From: Kocuria dechangensis
GTDB taxonomy: Bacteria > Actinomycetota > Actinomycetes > Actinomycetales > Micrococcaceae
Length of the DNA: 64,000 nt
Reading direction: 5' to 3'
Assembly (NCBI RefSeq): GCF_014636775.1
Contig: NZ_BMEQ01000011.1
Coordinates: 49,548 to 113,547 of the forward strand
A program made the position numbers and the translations under genes. Every line of letters begins with the position of its first letter. Positions within the stretch are counted from its first letter, which is position 1. Of the stretch, positions 51,458 to 60,555 are shown one piece after another. Below the pieces are notes generated by a model. It was not told the origin of the DNA and searched no databases. It was given only the letters and a program-made list of their open reading frames with translations.

Positions 51458-52744
51458 ATGAGCACCTCCCCCGCCCCGCACGGCCTCGCCCGGCGGCTGG
51501 GCACCCTGGACGCCGCCCTGATCGGCGTGGGCTCGATGGTCGGCGCCGGGGTGTTCGTCGCGTTCGCCCCCGCGGCCGCGCACGCGGGCCCGTGGCTGCC
51601 GCTGGCCCTGGTGCTCGCCGCGGTCGTGGCGTGGTGCAACGCCACCTCCACGGCCCAGCTCGCGGCCCGCTACCCCGCCTCGGGCGGCACCTACGTGTAC
51701 GCCAACGAGCGGCTCGGCCCGTGGCCGGGGTTCGTGGCCGGCTGGGGGTTCGTGACCGGCAAGACGGCCTCTGCGGCCGCCATGTCCCTGACGTTCGGCC
51801 TCTACGCGGCCGAGCTCGCGGGGGCCGACGACGCCTGGGCGCGGCTGCTCGCCGTCGCCGCCGTGGTGGGACTGACCGCCGTCAACCTGGGCGGGGTCAG
51901 CCGCACCGCCCGGCTCACGCAGCTGCTGGTCCTGCCGGTCCTGGCCGTGCTGCTGGGCCTGGCCGTGCTCCTGCTCTCCGGCGAGGGGCCCGCCGCCGGT
52001 GCCGGCGCGGCCTGGGACGGCACGGCGTGGGGCGTCCTGCCCGCGGCGGGTACCCTCTTCTTCGCGTTCGCCGGCTACGCCCGCGTGGCCACCATGGGCG
52101 AGGAGGTCCGGGACCCCGAGCGGACCATCCCCCGGGCCGTGCTGGGCGCGCTCGCGGTCACCCTGCTGCTCTACGGCCTGCTCGGGCTGGGGCTGCTGCG
52201 CTTCCTCGGCGTCGACCGGCTCGCGGCGTCCCCGGCCCCGCTGCTGGCGGCGGTGGAGAGCGCCGGCTGGCTCGCGGGGGCCACGACCGCCGGCGCCGCC
52301 GTGGTCACCGTGGCCGCCGCGCTGGCCACGCTCGGGGCGCTGCTGGCCCTGGTCGCCGGGATCTCCCGGACGGTCCTGGCCATGGCGCGGCGGCGCGACC
52401 TGCCCCCGGCGCTGGGCGCGGTCTCCGCGCGGCGCCGGTCGCCGTGGGCGGCGGAGCTGGCCGTGGCCGGGATCGTGGTGGTGCTCGTGCTGCTCGGCGA
52501 CGTCCGCACGGTCATCGGGTTCTCCAGCTTCGGCGTGCTGGTCTACTACGCGCTGGCCAACCTCTCCGCGCTGACCATGGCGCAGCGTCCCGGGTGGGCA
52601 CCGCGGGCTGTCAACGCGGTGGGGCTGACCGGGTGCCTGCTGCTGGCGTTCACGCTGCCGTGGCCGTCGGTGCTCACGATGCTCGGGGTCTTCGCGGTGG
52701 GCCTGGCCGGCCGCGCGCTCGTGCTGGCCCGCCGCCACGACTGA
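51458..52744 (+). CDS. APC-family amino acid permease
   Basis: Secondary transporter of 428 aa with about 11-12 transmembrane segments. TM1 carries GVGSMVGAGVFVAF, the APC substrate-binding glycine motif. TM2-3 has ARYPASGGTYVYANERLG, and later FAFAGYARVATMGEEVRDPE matches the conserved TM6 region. ATG 51458 has AGGA 8-12 nt upstream and opens the hydrophobic domain properly. Divergent from aspS, convergent with hisS. The amino acid specificity is unknown. Confidence 0.9.
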   Translation: MSTSPAPHGLARRLGTLDAALIGVGSMVGAGVFVAFAPAAAHAGPWLPLALVLAAVVAWCNATSTAQLAARYPASGGTYVYANERLGPWPGFVAGWGFVTGKTASAAAMSLTFGLYAAELAGADDAWARLLAVAAVVGLTAVNLGGVSRTARLTQLLVLPVLAVLLGLAVLLLSGEGPAAGAGAAWDGTAWGVLPAAGTLFFAFAGYARVATMGEEVRDPERTIPRAVLGALAVTLLLYGLLGLGLLRFLGVDRLAASPAPLLAAVESAGWLAGATTAGAAVVTVAAALATLGALLALVAGISRTVLAMARRRDLPPALGAVSARRRSPWAAELAVAGIVVVLVLLGDVRTVIGFSSFGVLVYYALANLSALTMAQRPGWAPRAVNAVGLTGCLLLAFTLPWPSVLTMLGVFAVGLAGRALVLARRHD

Positions 52745-52772
52745 CCCTGACCCCCGCTGCCGCCCCCGCCCT

Positions 52773-52879
52773 GCGCCGAGTCCCCCTGAACGCGGCAATC
52801 CCCCATGCAGTGACATGGGGGATTGCCGCGTGGGAGGGGACTCGCCGTGGCAGGGCGCGTGTGGGAGGGGACTCGGCGC
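52773..52879. repeat. nested palindrome with direct repeat between permease and hisS; likely bidirectional terminator
   Basis: Inner perfect 17-bp inverted repeat (52791-52807 with 52814-52830) around a 6-nt loop. An outer exact 13-bp inverted repeat (52773-52785 with 52867-52879) encloses it. The 15-bp word GTGGGAGGGGACTCG occurs twice (52830-52844 and 52861-52875). The position between convergent stops fits a bidirectional terminator. The extra outer arms and direct repeat look like a REP-type repetitive element. Confidence 0.85.
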
Positions 52880-52887
52880 GCCGGAAG

Positions 52888-54252
52888 TCAGGCGCCGACG
52901 GCCGCCACGGCCCGGACGACCGGGCGCAGGTCCTCGGCGGGCGGGGCCCAGGCGGCCGGGTCGGCGGGGACCTGCTCGCCGGAGCGGATGTCCTTCACCT
53001 CGTGGGCCAGGGCGCCGTCCTCGCCGCGGGTGGTGAACCACACGAACGGGATGCCGCGGCGCTCCGCGTACTTGATCTGCTTGCCGAACTTGGCGGCCGT
53101 CGCCGAGACCTCGCACGAGACGCCGCGGGCGCGCAGCTGCCCGGCCACGTCCTGGGCCTGGGACCACGACTCCTCGTCGACCAGGGAGACCAGGACGGAC
53201 GTGGGGACCTTGCGGGACGGGACGGCCATGCCCTGGGAGAGCATGCGGGTGACCAGCCGGGTCACGCCGACGGACAGCCCGACGCCCGGGTACGTCTTCT
53301 TGCCCGTGGACGCCAGCGACTCGTAGCGGCCGCCCGAGCAGATGGAGCCCAGGTGCTCGTGGCCCACCAGGACGGTCTCGTAGACGGTGCCGGTGTAGTA
53401 GTCGAGGCCGCGGGCGATCGACAGGTCTGCGACGACCTTGCCGGGGGCGCGCCGGGAGGCCTCGCCGACCACCTCGGCGAGCTCGGCCAGGCCCTCGTCG
53501 AGCAGCTCGTCGGTGACGCCCAGGGCGCGGACCTGCTCCACGAAGGAGGTGTCGTCGGTGCGGATGGACGCCAGCTCGAGGGCGGCCGCGGCCTGCTCGG
53601 CGGTGGCGCCGAGCTCCTCGCGCAGCGCCTCGGCGACCTTCTCGGGGCCGATCTTCTCCAGCTTGTCGATGTTGCGCAGCACCCCGTCGGCGTCGGTGAG
53701 CCCGATCCCGCGGTAGAAGCCCTCGGCGAGCTTGCGGTTGTTGATCCGCAGCGTGAACGGCGGGATGGGCAGCCTCGACAGGGCGTCGATCATCACGAGC
53801 GCCAGCTCCACGTCGTAGCGGAAGGGCAGCGTGCCGTCGCCGACCACGTCGATGTCCGCCTGGGTGAACTCGCGGGCGCGGCCCTCCTGGGGGCGCTCAC
53901 CGCGCCACACCTTCTGCATCTGGTAGCGGCGGAACGGGAACGTGAGGTAGCCGCTGTTCTCCACCACGTAGCGGGCGAAGGGCACGGTGAGGTCGAAGTG
54001 CAGCGCCAGCTGGTCCTCCCCCTTCGGGGAGCCTGCGTCCTCGTCCTCCTGGAGCCGGGAGACGGCGTAGACCTCCTTGTCGATCTCGCCCTTGCGCAGC
54101 AGGTGCCCCACGGTCTCGACCGCGCGGGTCTCGATGGAGGAGAAGCCGTGCAGCTCGAAGGTCTCGCGCAGGACGTCGAGCACGTGCAGCTCGACCAGAC
54201 GCTCCTCCGGAAGCCATTCGGGGAAACCGGACAGGGAGGTCTTGCGGGCCAT
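52888..54252 (-). CDS. hisS: histidyl-tRNA synthetase
   Basis: Class II synthetase (454 aa). Motif 2 region FPFRRYQMQKVWRGERPQEG and histidine-binding ARGLDYYTGTVYE are visible, followed by SICSGGRYE. The C-terminal anticodon domain begins at VPTSVLVSLVDEE. ATG 54252 with GAGGAG about 10 nt upstream. It is convergent with the permease. Confidence 0.97.
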   Translation of the reverse strand: MARKTSLSGFPEWLPEERLVELHVLDVLRETFELHGFSSIETRAVETVGHLLRKGEIDKEVYAVSRLQEDEDAGSPKGEDQLALHFDLTVPFARYVVENSGYLTFPFRRYQMQKVWRGERPQEGRAREFTQADIDVVGDGTLPFRYDVELALVMIDALSRLPIPPFTLRINNRKLAEGFYRGIGLTDADGVLRNIDKLEKIGPEKVAEALREELGATAEQAAAALELASIRTDDTSFVEQVRALGVTDELLDEGLAELAEVVGEASRRAPGKVVADLSIARGLDYYTGTVYETVLVGHEHLGSICSGGRYESLASTGKKTYPGVGLSVGVTRLVTRMLSQGMAVPSRKVPTSVLVSLVDEESWSQAQDVAGQLRARGVSCEVSATAAKFGKQIKYAERRGIPFVWFTTRGEDGALAHEVKDIRSGEQVPADPAAWAPPAEDLRPVVRAVAAVGA

Positions 54253-54353
54253 GGGGACGTGCTCCTCGGGTGGGACGGCGGTCGGGCGACAGGATGCGGG
54301 GACGGCGGCGCGGCGGTGCGGTGCGGCGGCCGGGGCGTGCGCGTCCGCCCCTC

Positions 54354-54383
54354 ATCCTAGAGAGCGACGCCCGCCCGGCCCAA
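54354..54383 (-). promoter_or_regulatory. predicted promoter of hisS
   Basis: Minus-strand -35 TTGGGC (54378-54383), 18-bp spacer, -10 TAGGAT (54354-54359). It uses the same -10 hexamer as the leuS candidate. The leader is about 95 nt, too short for a T-box. Confidence 0.5.
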
Positions 54384-54443
54384 AGCACCGGGGCCCGGGA
54401 CCGGAGGGACCCGCCCGGAAGCGGCCGGCCTGGACGCCCTCGG

Positions 54444-54449
54444 TAGTAT
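54444..54449 (+). promoter_or_regulatory. predicted -10 element of the DUF349 gene
   Basis: TAGTAT, about 88 nt upstream of the chosen GTG, in the divergent spacer with hisS. No strong -35. Confidence 0.4.
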
Positions 54450-54536
54450 GGGCACGACGATTGTCCGATGCCGGACGCCGATCACCGGGCGCACGCTCCG
54501 GCGGCGGTCCCGGCGAGAGCGAAAGTAGTTTCAGCG

Positions 54537-56039
54537 GTGACCGAACGTCTCGAATCCGACGACCAGCCCACACCCCGCCCCGTCCCCGCCCCGGGACCCG
54601 CGCCGAAGCCGGCCGTGCCGGCGCCTCCCCAGCAGGCCTCGGCCGCACCGGCGGCGCCCGCCGCCCCGGCGGCACCGGCCCCGGGCCCGAGCGCGACACC
54701 GGCGGTGCCCGCGGCACCTGCGCCCGCGCCCGCGTCGAACCCCGGGCCGGCCCCGGCGGCGGCCCCCGCCCTGGCCTCCCCGGAGACCCTGGAGCGGGCC
54801 CGGCCCTTCGGCCGGGTCACCGAGGACGGCCACGTCTACGTCGTGGTCGACGGCGAGGAGGTGCTCTGCGGGCAGTTCCCGGACGCCACCGAGGACGAGG
54901 CGCTGGGCTACTTCGCCCGGAAGTTCGAGGACGTGGAGGCCCAGGTGGCGCTGCTCGAGCAGCGCGTGGCCGCGGGCGCCCCGTCGTCGGACATGCTCAA
55001 GACGGTCGACCACCTCGTCGAGCAGGTCGCCCAGCGCAACATGCTGGGGGACGTCAAGGCCCTGGAGGCCCGGCTCGAGGCGCTGCGCCCGGCGATCCGG
55101 GAGCTGGAGGCCGCGGAGCGCGCCGCCCACGAGGCCCAGCGCGCGCAGAACGTCGCCGCGCGGGAGGCGATCGTGGCGGAGGCCGAGAAGATCGCCGCCC
55201 AGGACCCCCAGCGGACCCAGTGGAAGCAGGCGTCCGCGCGGATGGCCGAGCTGTTCGAGCAGTGGAAGGCGCACCAGAAGTCGGGCGTGCGCCTGGGCCG
55301 GTCCGCCGAGGAGGCCCTGTGGAAGCGCTTCCGCACCGCGCGCACCACCTTCGACAAGCACCGCCGCGCGTTCTTCTCCCAGCTGGACGCGGACAACGCC
55401 GAGGCGAAGAAGGCCAAGGAGGCGCTCATCGCCGAGGCGGAGGCCCTGTCCGGCTCCACGGACTGGGGCGCGACCGCCGGCGAGTACCGGCAGCTCATGG
55501 ACCGCTGGAAGCAGACCAAGCGGGCCTCCAAGAAGGACGACGACGCCCTGTGGACGCGGTTCCGGGCCGCCCAGGACCGGTTCTTCGAGGCGCGCAAGGC
55601 CGCCAACGACCAGCTGGACCAGGAGTTCGAGGGCAACCTCGCCGTGAAGGAGCAGCTGCTGGCCGAAGCCAGGGCGCTGCTGCCGGTCACGGACCTCAAG
55701 GCCGCCAAGCGCGCGCTCGGCGACATCCTGGACCGCTGGGAGCAGGCCGGCAAGGTCCCCCGCGCCCACATGCGCCGGGTCGAGGCGGAGCTGCGCACCG
55801 TCGAGGACGCCGTGCGCAAGGTCGAGGACGAGAAGTGGCAGCGCTCCAACCCGGAGACGAAGGCCCGGTCCAACTCGATGCTCGCCCAGCTCGAGGCGAA
55901 GATCGAGGACCAGGAGGCCGCGCTGGCCAAGGCCCAGGCCGGCGGGGACACCAGGCGGGCCGCCAAGCTCGAGGGCGAGCTCGCCACGAGCCGGCAGTGG
56001 CTGGAGACGCTGCGCCGCTCCGCCGCCGACCTGCACTGA
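54537..56039 (+). CDS. DUF349 domain-containing protein
   Basis: Cytoplasmic, mostly helical protein of about 500 aa. After a Pro/Ala-rich linker of about 75 residues there is a small domain (FGRVTEDGHVYVVVDGEEVL) and then several DUF349 three-helix repeats, seen as TQWKQASARMAELFEQWKA, WKRFRTARTTFDKHR, YRQLMDRWKQTKRASKKDDD and LGDILDRWEQAGKVPR. The C-terminus is a coiled coil. GTG 54537 (VTERLESDD) is preferred; an earlier ATG at 54468 would add 23 residues. Function unknown; eukaryote-like RNA or ribosome links have been suggested for DUF349, but nothing here supports one. Confidence 0.9.
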   Translation: MTERLESDDQPTPRPVPAPGPAPKPAVPAPPQQASAAPAAPAAPAAPAPGPSATPAVPAAPAPAPASNPGPAPAAAPALASPETLERARPFGRVTEDGHVYVVVDGEEVLCGQFPDATEDEALGYFARKFEDVEAQVALLEQRVAAGAPSSDMLKTVDHLVEQVAQRNMLGDVKALEARLEALRPAIRELEAAERAAHEAQRAQNVAAREAIVAEAEKIAAQDPQRTQWKQASARMAELFEQWKAHQKSGVRLGRSAEEALWKRFRTARTTFDKHRRAFFSQLDADNAEAKKAKEALIAEAEALSGSTDWGATAGEYRQLMDRWKQTKRASKKDDDALWTRFRAAQDRFFEARKAANDQLDQEFEGNLAVKEQLLAEARALLPVTDLKAAKRALGDILDRWEQAGKVPRAHMRRVEAELRTVEDAVRKVEDEKWQRSNPETKARSNSMLAQLEAKIEDQEAALAKAQAGGDTRRAAKLEGELATSRQWLETLRRSAADLH

Positions 56040-56062
56040 GCCACCTGCATCGAGCCCCCGGG

Positions 56063-56104
56063 AGGCCCCGCGGCCGCGTTGTCCACAGCGCCGCCGCGGG
56101 GCCT
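56063..56104 (+). terminator. terminator of the DUF349 gene, with a DnaA-box-like loop
   Basis: 12-bp perfect stem (56063-56074 with 56093-56104), 18-nt loop, starting 24 nt after the stop. The loop contains TTGTCCACA (56079-56087), which equals the actinobacterial DnaA-box consensus. Confidence 0.65.
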
Positions 56105-56139
56105 TCCGCGTGGCCGGGGCGCCGGGCCAGGCTGGGGCC

Positions 56140-56751
56140 ATGGACGCCCCGTGGCTCCCCGACGACCCGTGGCACCCCGACGCCCTCCTGCTGCCCGGCC
56201 GCCCGTTCCCGCGGGTCGAGCTTTCCGCGCTCGTGGCGGACGGCGTGGTGGTGCCCGTGGTGCTGGAGGCCCACGTGCTGCGGGGCCGGCCGGTGACCCG
56301 GGCGGTGAAGGTCGCGGCCCTGGTGGCGCAGCTGCCCCCGCACCTGCTGCTCCGCGGGGCGCTGGGGCGGCTCTCCGCGGCGTGGTTCTACGACTGCGCC
56401 CGCGCCCCCGCGACCCTGCCCGTGCTGCTGGACAAGCTGCGGCGCACCACCATGTCCCCCGTCCCGGACGGGCTGACCCTGCACCAGGTGACGCTGGGCG
56501 CCTACGACCTGCACGACGCCGGTCCGGTGCGCGTCACCACGCCGCTGCGCACCGCGGTGGACCTGGCCCTGCACGTGCCGGGGCGCGAGGGCACGGCGGC
56601 CCTGGAGAAGCTCATGCACGCCCCCCACCTGCACTGCCCGCCGGACCTGGTGCACGCCGCCCTGGAGAGCTTCGAGCGGATGCCCGGGCGCCAGGCGGCG
56701 CTGGTGCGGGTCCGCCGGGCCGCCCGGGCCCTCGGCCGGCCGGTGCGCTGA
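56140..56751 (+). CDS. orphan AbiEi-antitoxin-like / winged-helix-associated protein
   Basis: Protein of 203 aa resembling the type IV antitoxin AbiEi C-terminal family widespread in Actinobacteria. Visible parts are VLEAHVLRGRPVTRAVKVAA, LRGALGRLSAAWFY, GLTLHQVTL and the hallmark RVTTPLRTAVDLALHV. No AbiEii-type nucleotidyltransferase toxin is adjacent, so it is not a complete toxin-antitoxin pair. ATG 56140 has no Shine-Dalgarno; a GTG or ATG upstream would enter the terminator. Its last codons (CGG CCG GTG CGC TGA) are the seed of the tandem array downstream. Confidence 0.65.
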   Translation: MDAPWLPDDPWHPDALLLPGRPFPRVELSALVADGVVVPVVLEAHVLRGRPVTRAVKVAALVAQLPPHLLLRGALGRLSAAWFYDCARAPATLPVLLDKLRRTTMSPVPDGLTLHQVTLGAYDLHDAGPVRVTTPLRTAVDLALHVPGREGTAALEKLMHAPHLHCPPDLVHAALESFERMPGRQAALVRVRRAARALGRPVR

Positions 56752-56882
56752 CGCGGGCCGGTGCGCTGAGGCGAGCCGGTGCGCTGAGGCGAGCCGGTGC
56801 GCTGAGGCGAGCCGGTGCGCTGAGGCGAGCCGGCGCACTGAGGCCGGCCGGTGCGCTGGGGCGAACCAGCGCACTGAGGCGA
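56739..56882. repeat. 18-bp tandem array grown from the AbiEi-like gene's 3' end
   Basis: Eight copies at exact 18-bp spacing starting at 56739, 56757, 56775, 56793, 56811, 56829, 56847 and 56865. The core unit is GCCGGTGCGCTGAGGCGA, with later copies degenerate. The first copy is the stop region of the preceding gene, so units 2-6 repeat its last codons plus TGA (unit 7 reads TGG). Confidence 0.93.
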
Positions 56883-56926
56883 GCGGGCGCCCACGGTGCG
56901 GGTCCCGGCCGGACGGCACGGTGCCT

Positions 56927-57023
56927 CAGCGGCTCGGCGCCCCGGCGGTTCAGCGCCCCGGCGGTTCAGCGCCCCGGCGGTTCAGCACCCGGCGGCGCAG
57001 CGCCCGGTGCTTCAGCGCCCGGA
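56927..57023. repeat. 16-bp tandem array running into the rel stop codon
   Basis: About five copies with a 16-bp period built on GGTTCAGCGCCCCGGC; the last degenerate copies contain the rel stop (57012-57014). On the minus strand each unit carries GGGCGCTGA, the last two codons and stop of rel. Confidence 0.85.
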
Positions 57024-59408
57024 GGGCTCCGAGATCGGGCGGTGGCCGGAGGTGCGGTAGACGTCGTAGACCCCGTCGATCCGGCGCACCTGGTTGAGCA
57101 CGTGGTCCAGGTAGCGGGGGTCGCCCATCTCGAACGAGAACCGGGAGATCGCCAGGCGCGACTTCGAGGTGTGCACGGACGCGGAGAGGATGTTCACGTG
57201 GTTCTCGGAGAGCACCCGGGTGACGTCGGAGAGCAGCGACTTCCGGTCGAGGGCCTCCACCTGGATCTCCACGAGGAAGACGCTGGACTGGGTGGGCGCC
57301 CACTCCACCTCCACGACCCGCTCCGTGGAGGTCAGCGCCAGCATGTTGGCGCAGTCCCTGCGGTGCACCGAGATCCCGGCGCCGCGGGTGACGAACCCCA
57401 TGATGTCGTCCGGCGGCACCGGGGTGCAGCAGCGGGCGAGCTTCACGTAGACGTCCGAGGCGCCCTTGACGACCACGCCGGAGTCGGAGACCCGGGGGCG
57501 GACCGGCTGCGTGGCGAGGGTGGACTCGGCGAGGTCCTCCTCCGCGCCGTCGGCGCCGCCCAGGTTGCCCACGAGCTTCTCGACGACGTCCTGGGCGCTG
57601 ACCACGTCCGTGCCGATCGCCTCGTACAGGGAGCTGATGTCCGAGCGGTGGAAGTCCTGGGCCACGGCGAGCAGGGACTCCTGGGTGAGCGTGCGCTGCA
57701 GCGGCAGGTGGTGCTTGCGCAGCGCCCGGGTCAGCGCGTCCTTGCCCTTCTCGATGGCCTCCTCCCGGCGCTCCTTGGAGAACCACTGGCGGATCTTGTT
57801 GCGCGCCCGCGGGGAGCGCACGAACTTCAGCCAGTCCTGGGACGGTCCGGCGTGCTCGGACCGGGAGGTGAGCACCTCCACCCAGTCCCCGTGCTGGAGC
57901 TCCGAGGACAGCGGCACGAGCTTGCTGTTGACCCGGGCGCCGATCGTCTTGTGGCCCACCTCGGTGTGCACCGCGTAGGCGAAGTCCACCGGGGTGGAGC
58001 CCGCCGGCAGGGCCATGACCTCGCCCTTGGGCGTGAACACGTACACCTCGGAGGTGTTGATCTGGTAGCGCAGGGAGTCGAGGAACTCGGAGGAGTCCTT
58101 CGTCTCCTCCTGCCAGGACACGAGGGAGCGCAGCCAGTTGAGGTCCCCCTCCTGCGCCTTCGGGGTGGCCGAGTTCGCCTGGTTGACCTGGTCCTTGTAC
58201 TTCCAGTGCGCGGCCACGCCGTACTCGGCGCGGCGGTGCATCTCGTGGGTGCGGATCTGGATCTCCACCGGCCGTCCGTCCGGGCCGATCACCGTGGTGT
58301 GCAGGGACTGGTACATGTTGAACTTCGGCATGGCGATGTAGTCCTTGAACCGCCCCGGCAGGGGCCGCCACCGCGCGTGCAGCGCGCCCAGGGCGGCGTA
58401 GCACTCGCGCACCGTGTTCACCAGGACCCGGACCGCCTGCAGGTCGTGGATCTCGTCGAAGTCCTTCCCGCGCACGATCATCTTCTGGTAGATCGAGTAG
58501 TAGTGCTTGGGCCGGCCCGTGATGGTCGCCTCGATCCCCGCCTCCCCGAGGTCCTCGGCGATCCGCTCCCGGATCTTGGCGAGGGACCGCTCGCGCTGGG
58601 GCTGGCGCTCCCCCACCATCCGCACGATCTCGTCGTAGACCTTGGGGTACAGCGCGGCGAACGCGAGGTCCTCGAGCTCCCACTTGATGGTGTTCATGCC
58701 CAGGCGGTGGGCCAGCGGCGCGAAGATCTCGAGGGTCTCGCGGGCCTTCTTCCCCGAGGACTCCGCGGAGACGAAGCGCCAGGTGCGGGCGTTGTGCAGC
58801 CGGTCGGCGAGCTTGATCACGAGCACCCGGATGTCCTTGGCCATCGCCACGATCATCTTGCGCACCGTCTCGGCCTGCGCCGCGTCCCCGTACTGGACCT
58901 TGTCCAGCTTGGTGACGCCGTCCACGAGGGCTGCGACCTCCTCCCCGAACTCCGCGCGGAGCTGCTCGAGGGTGTAGTCGGTGTCCTCGACGGTGTCGTG
59001 CAGCAGCGCGGCCACGAGGGTCGCGCCGGTCATGCCGAGCTCCGCCAGGATCGTGGTCACGGCCACGGGGTGGGTGATGTAGGGGTCCCCGCTCTTGCGC
59101 TTCTGCCCCTCGTGACACTTCTCCGCCACCTTGAAGGCCCGCTCCAGGACCTCGAGGTCCTCCTCGGGGTGGGTGGTGCGCACGGTGCGCAGCAGCGGCT
59201 CGAGGATCGGCGAGTGGGTCATCGGCCGGCCGGAGAGGTAGGACAGGCTCGAGCGGGTGCGGTCGCTGCGGCCGGGGAACACGGCCCGTCCCACAATCGG
59301 GCGGGAGGCGGGCAGGACGTAGTGCGTGCCGGCCATGTCGGACCGGCGCGGCGGGGTCGGTGCGGTGCCCTGGCCTGCGGGGACGGCGCCGTCGTCGGAC
59401 GAGCTCAT
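57012..59408 (-). CDS. rel: bifunctional (p)ppGpp synthetase/hydrolase
   Basis: Long RSH stringent-response enzyme (798 aa). The HD hydrolase domain has [14 protein letters not shown] near residue 125 and [13 protein letters not shown]. The synthetase domain has [14 protein letters not shown] and [14 protein letters not shown], with the RXKD-type charge pattern of bifunctional enzymes. A TGS domain ([19 protein letters not shown]), a conserved-cysteine region ([16 protein letters not shown]) and a C-terminal ACT domain follow. ATG 59408 with GGGAG upstream. Downstream of secF. Confidence 0.96.
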   Translation of the reverse strand: MSSSDDGAVPAGQGTAPTPPRRSDMAGTHYVLPASRPIVGRAVFPGRSDRTRSSLSYLSGRPMTHSPILEPLLRTVRTTHPEEDLEVLERAFKVAEKCHEGQKRKSGDPYITHPVAVTTILAELGMTGATLVAALLHDTVEDTDYTLEQLRAEFGEEVAALVDGVTKLDKVQYGDAAQAETVRKMIVAMAKDIRVLVIKLADRLHNARTWRFVSAESSGKKARETLEIFAPLAHRLGMNTIKWELEDLAFAALYPKVYDEIVRMVGERQPQRERSLAKIRERIAEDLGEAGIEATITGRPKHYYSIYQKMIVRGKDFDEIHDLQAVRVLVNTVRECYAALGALHARWRPLPGRFKDYIAMPKFNMYQSLHTTVIGPDGRPVEIQIRTHEMHRRAEYGVAAHWKYKDQVNQANSATPKAQEGDLNWLRSLVSWQEETKDSSEFLDSLRYQINTSEVYVFTPKGEVMALPAGSTPVDFAYAVHTEVGHKTIGARVNSKLVPLSSELQHGDWVEVLTSRSEHAGPSQDWLKFVRSPRARNKIRQWFSKERREEAIEKGKDALTRALRKHHLPLQRTLTQESLLAVAQDFHRSDISSLYEAIGTDVVSAQDVVEKLVGNLGGADGAEEDLAESTLATQPVRPRVSDSGVVVKGASDVYVKLARCCTPVPPDDIMGFVTRGAGISVHRRDCANMLALTSTERVVEVEWAPTQSSVFLVEIQVEALDRKSLLSDVTRVLSENHVNILSASVHTSKSRLAISRFSFEMGDPRYLDHVLNQVRRIDGVYDVYRTSGHRPISEPSGR

Positions 59409-59532
59409 GACCGGTGCTCCCTTCCGGGAAGATGCGCCCGGGGCGGCGGCCGTGCGGCCGCCGCCCCGGGCGTCGAGCTGACGTGTGCTGTGCGGCGGGG
59501 CTCCTGCGCGACCCGCCCACGGTGTGGACTAC

Positions 59533-59538
59533 ATTCTA
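59533..59538 (-). promoter_or_regulatory. predicted -10 element of rel
   Basis: TAGAAT on the minus strand. It overlaps the secF stop codon (TAG) and gives rel a leader of about 120 nt, so rel could be transcribed separately from secF. Confidence 0.5.
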
Positions 59539-60555
59539 GTGCGCCGCGGCGGGCTCGGCGGCACGCTCCCCGGGAGCGGCCACGCGGGCCTCCAGCGCGC
59601 GGACGGCGGACTCGGAGCGGCGCAGCAGCGCGTAGAGGGGCGAGGCCACGAACAGGGTGGCCACGGTGCCCACGATGATGCCCACGAACAGGGCCAGGGA
59701 CAGGTCCTTGAGCGTGCCGGCGCCGAGCACCAGCCAGCCGATGAACAGGATCGAGCCCACGGGCAGGATGCCCACCACGGACGTGTTGATCGAGCGCACC
59801 AGGGTCTGGTTGACCGCGAGGTTCACCTGGTCGGAGAACGTCCGGCCGGCCCGCTCGGGTGGCGCGGTGCCCTCCAGCAGGCCCTCCGTGTTCTCGCGGA
59901 CCTTGTCGAAGACCACCACGGAGTCGTAGAGGGAGTAGCTGAGCACCGTGAGGAAGCCGATGACCGCCGAGGGGGTGACCTCGAAGCCCACGAGCGAGTA
60001 GACGCCCGCGGTGATCGCGACGGTCGCGAGCATGCCCGCGATCGCCGAGACGGACATCTTCCACGTGCGGAAGTACAGGGCCATGAGCGCGGTGGCCAGC
60101 ACGACGAACACCACCAGTCCCCACAGGGCCTGGCTGGTGACGCCGGCGCCCCAGGTGGGGCCCACGAAGTTCGAGGTCACGTCGTCCTCGCCGACCCCGT
60201 AGGCGCTCACCAGCGCCTCCTTCACGGCGAGGGTCTCGTCGTCGTCCAGCTGCTCGGTGCGCACCCGGATCGTCTCGGGGGCGATGTTGGTGACCTCGGC
60301 CTCCGCGGCGTCCGAGGACTCGGCCACGGCGCGCTCCCCCGTGGCGACGTCGGCCTCCGGCACGGCGGAGACCGTGAACTCGGACCCGCCCGTGAAGTCG
60401 ATGCCGAGGTTGAACCCGCCCTTGGCCACGGGCACGAGCGCGGAGAGGACCACGAGCACGGCGGCGATCGTGAGCCAGAGCTTCGCCTTCGCCACGAAGG
60501 GGTAGGAGGTGCGCCCGCTGTGCAGGGCGTTGCCGAAATCAGCGAACCGGGACAT
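59536..60555 (-). CDS. secF: protein translocase subunit SecF
   Basis: RND-type membrane subunit that helps SecYEG protein export (339 aa) with six predicted helices. GGFNLGIDFTGGSEFTV starts the periplasmic part, and the conserved LTVLSYSLYDSVVVFDKVRE lies in the C-terminal half, followed by NQTLVRSINTS. ATG 60555 overlaps the secD stop by one base (TGATG). The C-terminus is Ala/Glu-rich. Confidence 0.96.
   Translation of the reverse strand: MSRFADFGNALHSGRTSYPFVAKAKLWLTIAAVLVVLSALVPVAKGGFNLGIDFTGGSEFTVSAVPEADVATGERAVAESSDAAEAEVTNIAPETIRVRTEQLDDDETLAVKEALVSAYGVGEDDVTSNFVGPTWGAGVTSQALWGLVVFVVLATALMALYFRTWKMSVSAIAGMLATVAITAGVYSLVGFEVTPSAVIGFLTVLSYSLYDSVVVFDKVRENTEGLLEGTAPPERAGRTFSDQVNLAVNQTLVRSINTSVVGILPVGSILFIGWLVLGAGTLKDLSLALFVGIIVGTVATLFVASPLYALLRRSESAVRALEARVAAPGERAAEPAAAH

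Noticed and set aside
49477-54360. A 1627-codon open frame on the plus strand across aspS, the permease and hisS
   Set aside because: It is the antisense shadow of GC-rich genes: low-complexity Gly/Ala/Arg composition, no domain, and it crosses three well-supported genes.
56739-57023. CRISPR array
   Set aside because: Repeats are directly adjacent with no spacers, and there are no cas genes.
56079-59678. A 1199-codon plus-strand open frame across the repeat array and rel
   Set aside because: It is antisense to rel and reads the tandem repeat as peptide repeats; no family resemblance.
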